Shown here: piece by piece, positions 1 to 7,953 of the stretch
Numbering within the stretch: the first letter of the stretch is position 1
Layout: each line of letters starts with the position of its first letter
Assembly (NCBI GenBank): GCA_028131545.1
Contig: JAOICL010000015.1
Coordinates: 1-51,380 of the forward strand
Reading direction: 5' to 3'
Length of the DNA stretch: 51,380 bases
Source: Vibrio sp.
GTDB lineage: Bacteria; Pseudomonadota; Gammaproteobacteria; Enterobacterales; Vibrionaceae
Notes under the pieces: model-generated
Databases searched by the model: none
Seen by the model: only the letters and a program-made list of their open reading frames with translations
What the model was told of the DNA's origin: nothing
Position numbers and translations under genes: made by a program

Positions 1-327
1 AAGCTCAATCAAAATATAAGGATAAGATTTATCATCTCGAAGCAGTACATTATATCTTGGGAGATAGTTTTTGATGTAATTGTGTTCGAGAATAAGCGCT
101 TCTGTTTCTGAGTGTGTCACCGTCACATCAATGTGTCGGATGTGACTCACCAACGCTCTTGTTTTTTCACTGTCAACTTTAGCTCGAAAGTAACTCGACA
201 ATCTTTTTTTGAGGTTTTTCGCTTTACCAACATAAATGACAACCGACTGCTCATCATACATACGATAAACACCCGGTTGACTCGTGATTGTTTTCAGAAA
301 TTCAACTGAATCAAAAGTCATTGTCAT
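1..327 (-). CDS. uvrC: UvrABC excinuclease subunit C (N-terminal part, cut by window edge)
   Basis: This is the 5' end of uvrC; about 109 codons are present and the rest lies before position 1. The product is the incision subunit of UvrABC nucleotide excision repair. The GIY-YIG nuclease domain that makes the 3' incision is visible: PGVYRMY near residue 19 and [14 protein letters not shown] about ten residues later, followed by the typical [10 protein letters not shown] stretch. Two start codons are possible, at 327 and 321 ([10 protein letters not shown]); neither has a strong ribosome binding site. The gene begins 13 bases after the uvrY stop on the same strand, the conserved uvrY-uvrC order of gammaproteobacteria, so the two are probably co-transcribed. 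Identification is secure although the protein is incomplete here. Confidence 0.95.
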   Translation of the reverse strand, partial: MTMTFDSVEFLKTITSQPGVYRMYDEQSVVIYVGKAKNLKKRLSSYFRAKVDSEKTRALVSHIRHIDVTVTHSETEALILEHNYIKNYLPRYNVLLRDDKSYPYILIEL

Positions 328-340
328 TTAGTATTGACTA

Positions 341-985
341 TTAGATGGCATCAGTATCGATAATACCGTGTCGAATAGCGAGGTGAGTGAGTTCAACATC
401 ACCAGAAATACCTAATTTACTAAACAGGCGATAACGATAGCTGTTCACCGTTTTAGGGCTAAGGTTCAGTTGTTCAGAAATATCCGTCACCTTCTGACCC
501 GTAGTAATCATCATCATGATTTGTAATTCACGCTCAGAAAGATCAGCGAATGGATTGTCTGAATTCGATGAAAATTGACTTAATGCCATTTGCTGTGCGA
601 TTTCTGGTGAAATATAACGCTGACCAGAATGAACCATACGAATAGCATTAACCATTTCATCAGGTCCAGCCCCTTTCGTTAAATAACCCGAAGCACCTGC
701 TTGCATTAATTTGGTTGGAAATGGATTCTCTGTGTGCACGGTTAACACAATAATTTTTATATCTGGATTGAATCTGAGTATTTTTTTTGTTGCTTCTAAG
801 CCGTTAATACCCGGCATATTCATATCCATTAAGATGACATCTGGGTGGTTCGAACGGCACCATTTAACCGCTTCTTCTCCACTGCTTGCTTCACCCGCAA
901 CGGACATACCTCGAACATCGTCAATAATACGTTTAATTCCGGTGCGAACCAGCTCATGATCATCAACTAAATAAACATTGATCAA
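341..985 (-). CDS. uvrY: Two-component response regulator UvrY/VarA (GacA family)
   Basis: This 214-residue protein has a receiver domain with acidic residues D8/D9, phospho-acceptor D54 in VILMDMNMPG, and a lysine in the YLTKGAG motif. A C-terminal LuxR-type helix-turn-helix follows (LSERELQIM, then LNLSPKTVNSYRYRLFSKL). Length and domain order match UvrY/GacA, called VarA in Vibrio. In known relatives it is phosphorylated by BarA/VarS and activates small RNAs that sequester CsrA. It lies directly upstream of uvrC on the same strand, the family's usual neighbour. No csrB-type RNA was recognised in this window. Its promoter must lie in the region after 985, shared divergently with polB. Confidence 0.95.
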   Translation of the reverse strand: MINVYLVDDHELVRTGIKRIIDDVRGMSVAGEASSGEEAVKWCRSNHPDVILMDMNMPGINGLEATKKILRFNPDIKIIVLTVHTENPFPTKLMQAGASGYLTKGAGPDEMVNAIRMVHSGQRYISPEIAQQMALSQFSSNSDNPFADLSERELQIMMMITTGQKVTDISEQLNLSPKTVNSYRYRLFSKLGISGDVELTHLAIRHGIIDTDAI

Positions 986-1302
986 ATTTGTTACCCCATT
1001 GCTGTTACATACCGAATAGACTGTGTAAAAAGAAATATAAATTCTATAAATTTAGGTAAAATCAACCTAACTTGTTTATGTTTTAAACAGGTTTCACAGT
1101 GTATTGTTAAAAGGCTAATATCCCTATTTATCATATGTTTTGCAAGTGTTATTTTTAGCAACAGTTATCAATATCACTGTTTTCATTGCCTTGCTTATTT
1201 AATAGCACTGGCACGACCACTTTTGATATTTTTATATATCAATAAAAACTATAAACATGGTTTTCACCCATCGAATCAGGTTACTATTGTGACATCGACA
1301 TC
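986..1302. other. Divergent intergenic region between uvrY and polB
   Basis: This AT-rich stretch separates the divergent uvrY and polB genes and must hold both promoters. I saw no convincing LexA box (CTGT-N8-ACAG), although polB is SOS-induced in E. coli. No RNA gene or conserved small ORF was recognised. Confidence 0.5.
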
Positions 1303-3690
1303 ATGGGGAAAGGTATTTTGGCAGAACGAAATCAAGGTTTTGTGCTCACAAGACAAGTTAAAGAGTTTCGAAATCAAATCGTTATTGAGCTTTGGGTCAA
1401 CACATCACAAGGCGCAGTTCTGCTAGAGATCCCCGATGAAAAGTCCGTGTTTTTTATACAACAACAAGATAAAGAACGAGTTCATCAGCTGGCTAAAGCG
1501 TTAAAAATATCGACCCGCTATTCAGACACAGTTTTTCATACCTTTGAACACCAAACCGTTATTGCCTGCTACCTCTCTTCTTTTCATCTTCAACGACAAC
1601 TGTGCCGTCAACTGGAGCATGAACATATTGAACACTTTGAAGCCGACATAAAGGTAGCCGATCGCTATCTTATGGAACGGTTTATTCATGGTGGCATTGA
1701 ATTTATCGGTACACCTAAACCGCATTCTTCCTACCCTATCTTGCAAAATTCTAAAACCAAAAAGGCTGACTTCACACCCAACCTAACAACCGTGTCATTG
1801 GATATCGAATGTTCTGAAAAAGGAATTCTATATTCTGTTGGGTTAACTCACCCTAAAGATAATCGAGTCATTATGGTTGGGAAACCACAAGACACTTCCG
1901 AAGACGTCTCTATACAATGGGTCCCTACAGAAAAATCATTACTGCAAGCACTACTTACTTGGTTTGAATATTATGATCCCGATGTCATCATTGGATGGAG
2001 TGTCATTAATTTTGATTTCAAACTGCTTGTTAAGCGTGCAGAATACCACGCTCTTCCGCTCAATTTAGGAAGAGGAAAGAAGCCCATTCGTTTTCGTCAA
2101 TCGAATCAATCTAACCAATGTTTTATTACCATCCCAGGACGAGTCGTGATTGATGGCATTGATGCACTAAAAACCGCCACCTATCATTTTCGATCTTGGT
2201 CACTCGAATCTGTATCAAATGAACTGCTCGGTGAAGGGAAAATCATTCATAATGTGCATGACCGTATGGATGAAATTAATCATATGTATCGTACAAATAA
2301 ACCTGCACTCGCCAAATACAACCTTCAAGATTGCTTATTGGTACAAAAGATTTTTGATAAAACGAATCTACTTTCTTTCTTGATCGAGAGAACAAAGTTA
2401 ACCGGTATTGAACTGGATCGTGTCGGCGGCTCGGTCGCGGCTTTTACCAATTTATACCTCCCTCAAATTCATCGAGCCGGTTATGTTGCACCTAACTTAT
2501 ACCCTGAAAATTGGATTGCCAGCCCTGGTGGTTATGTCATGGATTCAATTCCAGGGCTATATGATAGTGTTCTCGTCCTTGATTTTAAAAGCCTGTATCC
2601 TTCGATCATCCGTTCATTTTTAATCGACCCAATGGGTTTAATCGAAGGATTAAAACAAAAGATCGGTTTATCTGATGATGATGCGATTGAAGGTTTCCGA
2701 GGCGCTCAGTTTCACCGAAACAAACACTTTTTACCTAAAATGATCGAAAATTTATGGGAAGCAAGAGATAGAGCAAAAGCCAATAACGAAGCAGCTTTCT
2801 CGCAAGCCATTAAGATCATAATGAATTCATTTTATGGCGTTCTTGGTTCCTCTGGCTGTCGCTTCTTTGATACTCGTTTAGCATCAAGTATCACAATGCG
2901 AGGGCATGAGATTTTAAACGACACCAAGGTGTTAATTGAAGAGCTAGGTTATCAAGTCATCTACGGTGATACCGACTCTGTATTTGTCTATTTGGGTGAG
3001 AAAAAAAGCCAAAAGAAAGCCGATAGTATCGGTAAAGAGCTGGTTGTTCATATCAACCAAGCGTGGAAAGACAGGCTTCAGAAACATCATAACTTGCCAT
3101 GCTTTTTAGAGTTAGAATACGAAACGCATTACACCAAATTTCTGATGCCCACCATTAGAGGAACAGAAGCGGGTTCTAAAAAACGATACGCCGGCATAAC
3201 GCATAAAAATGGCAAAGAAAACCTTATTTTTAAGGGATTAGAAACCGTACGCACCGATTGGACACCATTAGCACAAGAATTCCAGCAAACACTGTACGAC
3301 ATGGTCTTCCACGATATTCCCTGTGATGATTACATCATCGATATGACAGAAAAAACAAAAAGCGGTGCCTTTGATAATAAGTTAACCTATCAAAAGCGAT
3401 TACGACGTAATCTTGCTGAATATCAAAAAAACATTCCTCCACAAGTAAAAGCCGCACGTTTAGCTGATGAATTCAATCAGCGCTTAGGGCGACCTTTGCA
3501 ATATCAAAATAAAGGAACGATTGAGTATGTCATTACCCTCTATGGCCCTGAACCAAAAGAATATCAACAAAACCCAATCGATTATGATCATTATGTAGAT
3601 AAGCAATTAAAGCCAATCGCTGACGCCATCCTTCCTTTTATCGGTAAGAACTTTGACGACATTACTGCGCCTCAAATGGGGTTATTCTAA
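1303..3690 (+). CDS. polB: DNA polymerase II (family B)
   Basis: This family-B replicative/repair DNA polymerase has about 790 residues, against 783 in E. coli Pol II. The exonuclease domain carries the ExoI motif SLDIECSEKG. The polymerase domain shows motif A DFKSLYPSIIRSF, motif B KIIMNSFYGVLG and motif C YGDTDSVFV, all with catalytic aspartates, so it looks active. In E. coli the enzyme restarts stalled forks and bypasses lesions. The start is uncertain. ATG at 1303 has no ribosome binding site. TTG at 1318 sits four bases after GGGGAAAGG and gives an N-terminus (AERNQGFVLTR) that aligns with E. coli AQAGFILTR, so TTG 1318 may be the true start. No operon partner: the next gene is convergent. 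Confidence 0.95.
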   Translation: MGKGILAERNQGFVLTRQVKEFRNQIVIELWVNTSQGAVLLEIPDEKSVFFIQQQDKERVHQLAKALKISTRYSDTVFHTFEHQTVIACYLSSFHLQRQLCRQLEHEHIEHFEADIKVADRYLMERFIHGGIEFIGTPKPHSSYPILQNSKTKKADFTPNLTTVSLDIECSEKGILYSVGLTHPKDNRVIMVGKPQDTSEDVSIQWVPTEKSLLQALLTWFEYYDPDVIIGWSVINFDFKLLVKRAEYHALPLNLGRGKKPIRFRQSNQSNQCFITIPGRVVIDGIDALKTATYHFRSWSLESVSNELLGEGKIIHNVHDRMDEINHMYRTNKPALAKYNLQDCLLVQKIFDKTNLLSFLIERTKLTGIELDRVGGSVAAFTNLYLPQIHRAGYVAPNLYPENWIASPGGYVMDSIPGLYDSVLVLDFKSLYPSIIRSFLIDPMGLIEGLKQKIGLSDDDAIEGFRGAQFHRNKHFLPKMIENLWEARDRAKANNEAAFSQAIKIIMNSFYGVLGSSGCRFFDTRLASSITMRGHEILNDTKVLIEELGYQVIYGDTDSVFVYLGEKKSQKKADSIGKELVVHINQAWKDRLQKHHNLPCFLELEYETHYTKFLMPTIRGTEAGSKKRYAGITHKNGKENLIFKGLETVRTDWTPLAQEFQQTLYDMVFHDIPCDDYIIDMTEKTKSGAFDNKLTYQKRLRRNLAEYQKNIPPQVKAARLADEFNQRLGRPLQYQNKGTIEYVITLYGPEPKEYQQNPIDYDHYVDKQLKPIADAILPFIGKNFDDITAPQMGLF

Positions 3691-3727
3691 AGCGCTATAG
3701 CAAGCGGCTATACTCTAATGATTCACC

Positions 3728-4657
3728 TTAAGATATAGACGCGTTTAAAGCATCTTCGAGTTCTTTAAATTTGAACTCAAAACCCAAGTCTAATAACTGT
3801 TTTGGCCGTGCATTGATACTGTCAAAAAGTAAAGATGCCCCTTCTCCCATCGCCAAACTCAATACCCATTTTGGTGTAAATAATACATGGGGACGATGTA
3901 ATACCTTCGCTAACGTTTGACTAAATACCCGATTAGATACTGGATTTGGTGCCGTACAATTGTACGCCCCTTGAGCAGCCGGTTCCGTTAGTAAGAAGTA
4001 GATTGCACTCACCATATCGCTCATATGAATCCAAGGCATATATTGCTTACCATCACCAATAGGGCCACCTAGCCCCATTCGATAAGGTAACAGCATTTTA
4101 TTGAGTGCTCCTCCGCCCTGACCGAGTACAATACCTGTCCGCAATAAGCACACTCGCGTCTGCTCGGATTGAGCCTTTAACGCTCTGGCTTCCCATTCCG
4201 AGCAGACTGTGTGCGTAAAACATTCTTTTGGCGTTTCTTTTCCATCTAAATACGCTTCATCAATACTGTGCTCTCCACAATCACCATAAAAGCCCACAGC
4301 TGAGCCACTAATGAATACACTTGGCGCTAACGCACTCACTTGAATCAACGATGCAAGGCGCTCAGTAACATCCCAACGACTATGACTAATCATGGACTTC
4401 TGACTCTGACTCCAGCGTTTATCAGCAATAGGCTCACCAGCAAGATTAATGACCGCATCGAATTCATCGAGATGGGTAAACGTATCCAATGATTCAACCC
4501 AGTGAAGGTCTGGATACTGTGAAAATTTCTTTTGCATCTTGTGTTGATTTCTCGTTACCGCGACCACTTTCATTGAATCAAAAAGTTCAGAATTAAATAA
4601 CGTTTGCAAAAGATGCTGTCCAATAAAACCACTCGCACCAGTCATGAGAATATTCAT
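3728..4657 (-). CDS. YfcH-family NAD(P)-binding sugar-nucleotide epimerase-like protein
   Basis: This is a short-chain dehydrogenase/epimerase of the YfcH (TIGR01777) family, about 309 residues. The N-terminal Rossmann motif is MTGASGFIGQHLL. Family stretches include VINLAGEPIADKRW, a central SAVGFYGDCGEHSIDE and RTGIVLGQGGGALNKMLLPYRMGLGGPIGDGKQ (quoted in part), plus the C-terminal KQLLDLGF region. An upstream in-frame ATG at 4663 exists, but ATG 4657 has AAAGTGG at a good distance and gives the usual MNILMTG start. The substrate is unknown for this family, so no reaction is claimed. The gene is monocistronic and converges on polB. Confidence 0.85.
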   Translation of the reverse strand: MNILMTGASGFIGQHLLQTLFNSELFDSMKVVAVTRNQHKMQKKFSQYPDLHWVESLDTFTHLDEFDAVINLAGEPIADKRWSQSQKSMISHSRWDVTERLASLIQVSALAPSVFISGSAVGFYGDCGEHSIDEAYLDGKETPKECFTHTVCSEWEARALKAQSEQTRVCLLRTGIVLGQGGGALNKMLLPYRMGLGGPIGDGKQYMPWIHMSDMVSAIYFLLTEPAAQGAYNCTAPNPVSNRVFSQTLAKVLHRPHVLFTPKWVLSLAMGEGASLLFDSINARPKQLLDLGFEFKFKELEDALNASIS

Positions 4658-4790
4658 AGTCATACCACTTTATTTGGCGTATAAAACATTCATACGATCA
4701 AACGAATGATAAGATCATAAGCTCCTACCTTGGTTTTTCTATTTTTGCCCTTATATTAAGCTAAACAGATTAAGAATATGAGGATCAATC

Positions 4791-5357
4791 ATGCCAAGAG
4801 CAAGTGAGTTAAAAAAAGGGTTTGCTATCGAATCTAACGGTAAGCAATTGCTAATCAAAGATATCGAAGTCACAACACCTGGTGGCCGTGGTGGTACAAA
4901 GATTTATAAGCTACGTTGTTTCGAATTAACAACCGGTGCACGTGTTGATGAACGCTTTAAAGCTGACGAAGTCGTTGATACCGTTGATATGCACAAACGC
5001 CATGTCTCATTTTCATACATTGATGGTGATGATTACATCTTCATGGATAACGAAGATTATTCTCAGTTTACGTTTAAAGAAGATGACATCAAAGATGACC
5101 TTCTCTTTATTACTGACGAAATCCAGGGGCTTAGCGCTATTTTAGTCGACGGCAATGCAGTCGGTCTAGAGCTACCAGCAACGGTTGAAATGATCATCGA
5201 AGAAACAGACCCGTCAATTAAAGGCGCTTCGGCTTCAGCTCGTACTAAGCCTGCACGTTTATCTACTGGCCTAACGGTACAAGTCCCTGAGTATATTGCA
5301 ACGGGCGATCGTGTTGTCGTCAATACGACTGAACGTAAATACATGAACCGAGCTTAA
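4791..5357 (+). CDS. yeiP: Elongation factor P-like protein EfpL (YeiP)
   Basis: This 188-residue protein has the three-domain EF-P fold: the N-terminal KOW-like domain (MPRASELKKGFAIESNGK), the central OB domain, and a C-terminal OB domain containing GIKGASASARTKPA and VPEYIATGDRV. It matches YeiP/EfpL rather than EF-P. The loop that carries the modified lysine in EF-P reads PGGRGGTK here, with arginine at the tip, as known for EfpL. Family knowledge says EfpL helps ribosomes through polyproline and related stall motifs without modification. The next gene starts 16 bases downstream on the same strand, so they probably form an operon ending at the hairpin at 5703. Confidence 0.93.
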   Translation: MPRASELKKGFAIESNGKQLLIKDIEVTTPGGRGGTKIYKLRCFELTTGARVDERFKADEVVDTVDMHKRHVSFSYIDGDDYIFMDNEDYSQFTFKEDDIKDDLLFITDEIQGLSAILVDGNAVGLELPATVEMIIEETDPSIKGASASARTKPARLSTGLTVQVPEYIATGDRVVVNTTERKYMNRA

Positions 5358-5373
5358 TGCTCTAAGGCAAATT

Positions 5374-5694
5374 ATGTCAGATTTAATCTCTTACGATGAT
5401 GCAATTGATGCAGCGTACGATATCTTTCTTGAAATGGCTCCAGATAACCTAGAGCCTGCTGATGTTATCTTATTTACTGCACAATTTGATGACCGAGGTG
5501 CAGCAGAGCTCGTTGAAACTGGCGATGATTGGGCTGGACATGTTGGTTTTGACGTCGATAAAGAAACCTTCGCAGAAGTGCGCATTGGCCTAGTCAATGA
5601 AGAAAATGACGAATTGGATGACGTCTTTGCTCGACTGCTGATCAGTAGAGATCCTGATAATAAGTTTGCACACATGCTATGGAAGCGTGACTAG
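5374..5694 (+). CDS. DUF440 acidic dsDNA-mimic protein (YciU/HI1450 family)
   Basis: This is a small, very acidic protein of 106 residues beginning MSDLISYDDAIDAAYDIFLEMAPDNLEPADVILF (in part). It matches the DUF440 family represented by HI1450 and YciU. The structure of HI1450 suggested a double-stranded DNA mimic that binds a DNA-binding protein such as HU; that is family knowledge and is not shown here. The abundance of Asp/Glu and the terminal KFAHMLWKRD are typical. The gene follows efpL closely and precedes a strong terminator. Confidence 0.88.
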   Translation: MSDLISYDDAIDAAYDIFLEMAPDNLEPADVILFTAQFDDRGAAELVETGDDWAGHVGFDVDKETFAEVRIGLVNEENDELDDVFARLLISRDPDNKFAHMLWKRD

Positions 5695-5702
5695 CATTCT
5701 CT

Positions 5703-5728
5703 GCCCCCATAATTGGGGGCTCTTTCTT
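5703..5728 (+). terminator. Rho-independent terminator of efpL-DUF440
   Basis: The hairpin GCCCCCATAATTGGGGGC (5703-5720) is followed by TCTTTCTT. It has a six-base GC stem, sits eight bases after the DUF440 stop, and ends the transcript before the convergent gene at 5748. Confidence 0.9.
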
Positions 5729-5747
5729 AGAGGCTAATGCTTCACCT

Positions 5748-5981
5748 CTAATGCGTTCGCTTCGCGATCACCGCGAGATTACGTACCTCTTTCCCCAGTG
5801 TTACCTTTAACTTCGTCACCGGCATCGCATTCAACTTCCGCTGACTTGAATACTCATACCAGTTGGCTTTTTCATCGGATAATAAACTCACCGCCCCTGT
5901 GTCATGTTGATTAAACACCACATGAAGTGTTTCATCGGTATTCAGTTGTAATGTAATATGATCCAAATCGTTTACACTCAT
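5748..5981 (-). CDS. Small hypothetical protein (77 residues)
   Basis: I do not recognise the family. The predicted product starts MSVNDLDHITLQLNTDETLHV (in part) and alternates hydrophobic and polar residues, suggesting a small beta-rich protein; it ends in a basic stretch. No signal peptide or membrane segment is visible. The open frame extends upstream to 6029, but ATG 5981 is preceded by AGGGAGAATGGG, a good ribosome binding site, and avoids overlapping the upstream gene. It starts 16 bases after the stop of the DUF2726 gene on the same strand, so the two are likely translated from one message. Confidence 0.6.
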   Translation of the reverse strand: MSVNDLDHITLQLNTDETLHVVFNQHDTGAVSLLSDEKANWYEYSSQRKLNAMPVTKLKVTLGKEVRNLAVIAKRTH

Positions 5982-5997
5982 CCCATTCTCCCTCTTA

Positions 5998-6672
5998 TTA
6001 AGCCGCGATTTCTGATTTTTTAACCACATCAGCCGTTACAAAGTTTTCGGTATAAGTACATTGAGGCATACGGCTGCAGGTATAAAAACGGCGTCCTTGA
6101 TACGCGCCACTCGTTGCAGTTTTCACGATCATAGGGCTATTACAACGCTTACAAAATCGCACATTATGTGCAGCAGTGCCAGTATTAACGTGAGCGCTCA
6201 ATAATTGCTTTAAACGACTCACTTGGTAACTGTGTTTCACGTTGACCGAAATCAAAGGTAAAGAAGCCGTCTGACAAATATGCTTGATTAATACTTGGCG
6301 CTCAATTTTCTTTTTATCTAATGGTTTACCGTCATCAAACTCTAGAACGACCTTAGGTTTCATTGTCTGCGGATCACAAATAACAAAATCAAAATGATTT
6401 CGAGAAATACGATTAAACCCAATAAGATTTTGTTTCTTTTTTTGTGAATTAGGCTGAACAATATGATGCGTACCAATTTTACTTAACACGATGCCATGTT
6501 TACCGACAGCTTGAATCAAAGCATTAAGTAATGTACTTTCCTGCTGGGTTAGAATGGTGCCTTTTTGCTTGTAGTGAATATCCTTCATCTTTTCTTTGTA
6601 GGCGACTTTGCGTTGAACAACATAAAAGAACACAACCAATACAACCACTATTGTAAAAATATTCAAAAGCAT
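5998..6672 (-). CDS. Membrane-anchored DUF2726 protein with topoisomerase-type zinc finger
   Basis: This 224-residue protein has an N-terminal membrane segment (MLLNIFTIVVVLVVFFYVV). A DUF2726 domain follows at about residues 40-165 (HFDFVICDPQTMKPKVVLEFDDG, in part), which resembles a restriction-endonuclease-like fold. A C-terminal C4 zinc ribbon is related to topoisomerase I zinc fingers (FCKRCNSPMIVKTA, then FYTCSRMPQCTYTE). DUF2726 proteins are thought to handle nucleic acid, but no member function is assumed here. ATG 6672 has AAAGGGTG upstream. It is probably the first gene of a two-gene unit with the small protein downstream. Confidence 0.75.
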   Translation of the reverse strand: MLLNIFTIVVVLVVFFYVVQRKVAYKEKMKDIHYKQKGTILTQQESTLLNALIQAVGKHGIVLSKIGTHHIVQPNSQKKKQNLIGFNRISRNHFDFVICDPQTMKPKVVLEFDDGKPLDKKKIERQVLIKHICQTASLPLISVNVKHSYQVSRLKQLLSAHVNTGTAAHNVRFCKRCNSPMIVKTATSGAYQGRRFYTCSRMPQCTYTENFVTADVVKKSEIAA

Positions 6673-6685
6673 GATTCACCCTTTA

Positions 6686-6954
6686 CTACGTCAAAAATTC
6701 GTTGTTGAGTGTATCTGCATGATCCATACCAGTTTCAATCGGGGGCGTTAAAAAGCGTGTGTATTGCTCTTTATCTATGTAGTGGTGCTTGTTAGTAAAC
6801 CACATGTTAGTAAGCCAAATTTTATATGTGACTCACTTGATTTTGTAGGTAAGTCTATTTCAAATAAGTCTAAAGGATGATCTGGTAATGGCACTGAATT
6901 TCCGTCTTTAGCCACTAAATCGCTACTCGTTCTCTCCTGATAGTGATAAAATCT
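6686..6954 (-). pseudogene. Possible remnant of a small gene (two overlapping broken frames)
   Basis: Two overlapping reading frames on the minus strand look protein-like. The first, 6954 to 6775, encodes LVAKDGNSVPLPDHPLDLFE. The second, 6805 to 6686, starts at ATG and encodes MWFTNKHHYIDKEQYTRFLT and beyond. They cross near two GTTAGTAA repeats (in TTACTAACATGTGGTTTACTAACAAG on the minus strand, quoted in part), where a small duplication could have shifted the frame. No family was recognised, so it could also be chance coding potential. Confidence 0.25.
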
Positions 6955-6980
6955 TCATTCCAACATTATCGAGAAACTCT

Positions 6981-7319
6981 ATGTTTATTCACCATATTAA
7001 TGGCATTGACTGGCTTGTAATTACCGCTTTTGAAGAATTTAAAACATTATTTATTGAAGAAGCCGGTGCAATTCCCTCTATCTTCTCTACCACCAGCGAA
7101 TTGAGCCTAATTGATCAAGCTAAGCGTTCTTATGGATATTTACCTGCACTCAGTGGCGTCATCACTGATACTGGTACTTTTCAAAGTAAATCGAACGAAG
7201 AAGGCCTGCACCCACAACTGGCCTGCCTAGTTGAGGGACGTGGTCGAGTGTTTATCTATCACGGTAACTTTGTTGCGTTTGTAGACGATGAGCATACTTT
7301 TATTACCCAAATGAACTGA
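6981..7319 (+). CDS. Hypothetical protein (112 residues)
   Basis: I do not recognise the family. The product is a soluble 112-residue protein starting MFIHHINGIDWLVITAFEEF, with no signal peptide or membrane helix. The second half (LACLVEGRGRVFIYHGNFVAFVDDE, in part) looks like antiparallel beta strands. Upstream, GAGAA lies about five bases before the ATG. It is isolated, with 661 bases of sparse sequence up to the convergent rnd. Codon use resembles its neighbours, which supports a real gene. Confidence 0.6.
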   Translation: MFIHHINGIDWLVITAFEEFKTLFIEEAGAIPSIFSTTSELSLIDQAKRSYGYLPALSGVITDTGTFQSKSNEEGLHPQLACLVEGRGRVFIYHGNFVAFVDDEHTFITQMN

Positions 7320-7660
7320 CCATTAAATGGATTGTTTGCTCTGTACGAATATACTCATCCTCAACTTAATAAAAGCATAAACGTTGCCCCCCCTATTTAG
7401 CAGGCAAAAAACAACATCAATTTTTTACTTATAAGGCGAAATACCGAATTCACTGTGATTATGAAAATAATCCTATCTTTAATATTTAAAATCTGTATAT
7501 TAGGAACCGCTCTGACAAAGAGTTGTTCAAAGATAAAAAATATAAAGAAAGTTTTCAGCGTCATCCCTAGCAAGTATCTCTCTGTATCTCCCTTAATTCT
7601 CTATCATAAAATAACACCTGTTCAGTGCACCTTAATTTTTTAATTATATAAGGGGCATGT
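7320..7660. other. Intergenic stretch without a recognisable gene
   Basis: This AT-rich stretch has no convincing coding region. A 62-codon open frame at 7455-7643 has no ribosome binding site and no family features. The promoter of the small gene at 7661 probably lies towards its right end. Confidence 0.5.
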
Positions 7661-7810
7661 ATGTCTAATAAAAATATCGATTCTATGAATCTTTTTGATA
7701 GTAAAAAGATCAAAAGAAAAACAGCTTCACACAATAAAACATCAGTAAATAACCTACTTCAGCGTTTAGCAAGCGGCGAGAAAGGCGTGGTTTTAGAGGT
7801 GTTATTTTGA
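7661..7810 (+). CDS. Small basic protein, apparently frameshifted (49 residues, continuing in another frame to 7887)
   Basis: ATG 7661 is preceded by AAGGGGC and opens a 49-codon frame (MSNKNIDSMNLFDSKKIKRK and on) that ends at TGA 7808-7810. The overlapping frame from 7753 to 7887 continues with coding-like sequence: LRSNGRKKIWFKLKKEKL, stop at 7885. One extra T in the TTTT run at 7805-7808 would join both into a basic protein of about 75 residues containing GEKGVVLEVLF followed by LRSNGRKKIWFK, a plausible beta hairpin. The terminator at 7903 follows at once, so the unit has its own ribosome binding site and terminator. I do not recognise the family. It could be a gene with a real or sequencing frameshift, or programmed shifting. 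Confidence 0.4.
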   Translation: MSNKNIDSMNLFDSKKIKRKTASHNKTSVNNLLQRLASGEKGVVLEVLF

Positions 7811-7902
7811 GAAGTAATGGAAGAAAGAAAATTTGGTTTAAGCTAAAAAAAGAAAAATTAAACAGTGACAACCAAGTTAATAACTAATTAGTTATTTTAA
7901 GT

Positions 7903-7936
7903 AAAAAAGCCCACAAATGAATGTGGGCTTTTTTAT
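7903..7936. terminator. Bidirectional terminator between the small gene and rnd
   Basis: A 13-bp stem (AAAAAAGCCCACA / TGTGGGCTTTTTT) with a six-base loop spans 7903-7934. A- and T-runs on both sides let it work for the small plus-strand gene and for rnd on the minus strand. Confidence 0.9.
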
Positions 7937-7953
7937 GTCAAAACAGGCTTAGG

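Noticed and set aside
7455..7643. 62-codon open frame on the plus strand
   Set aside because: No ribosome binding site, no family features, and composition typical of AT-rich intergenic DNA.
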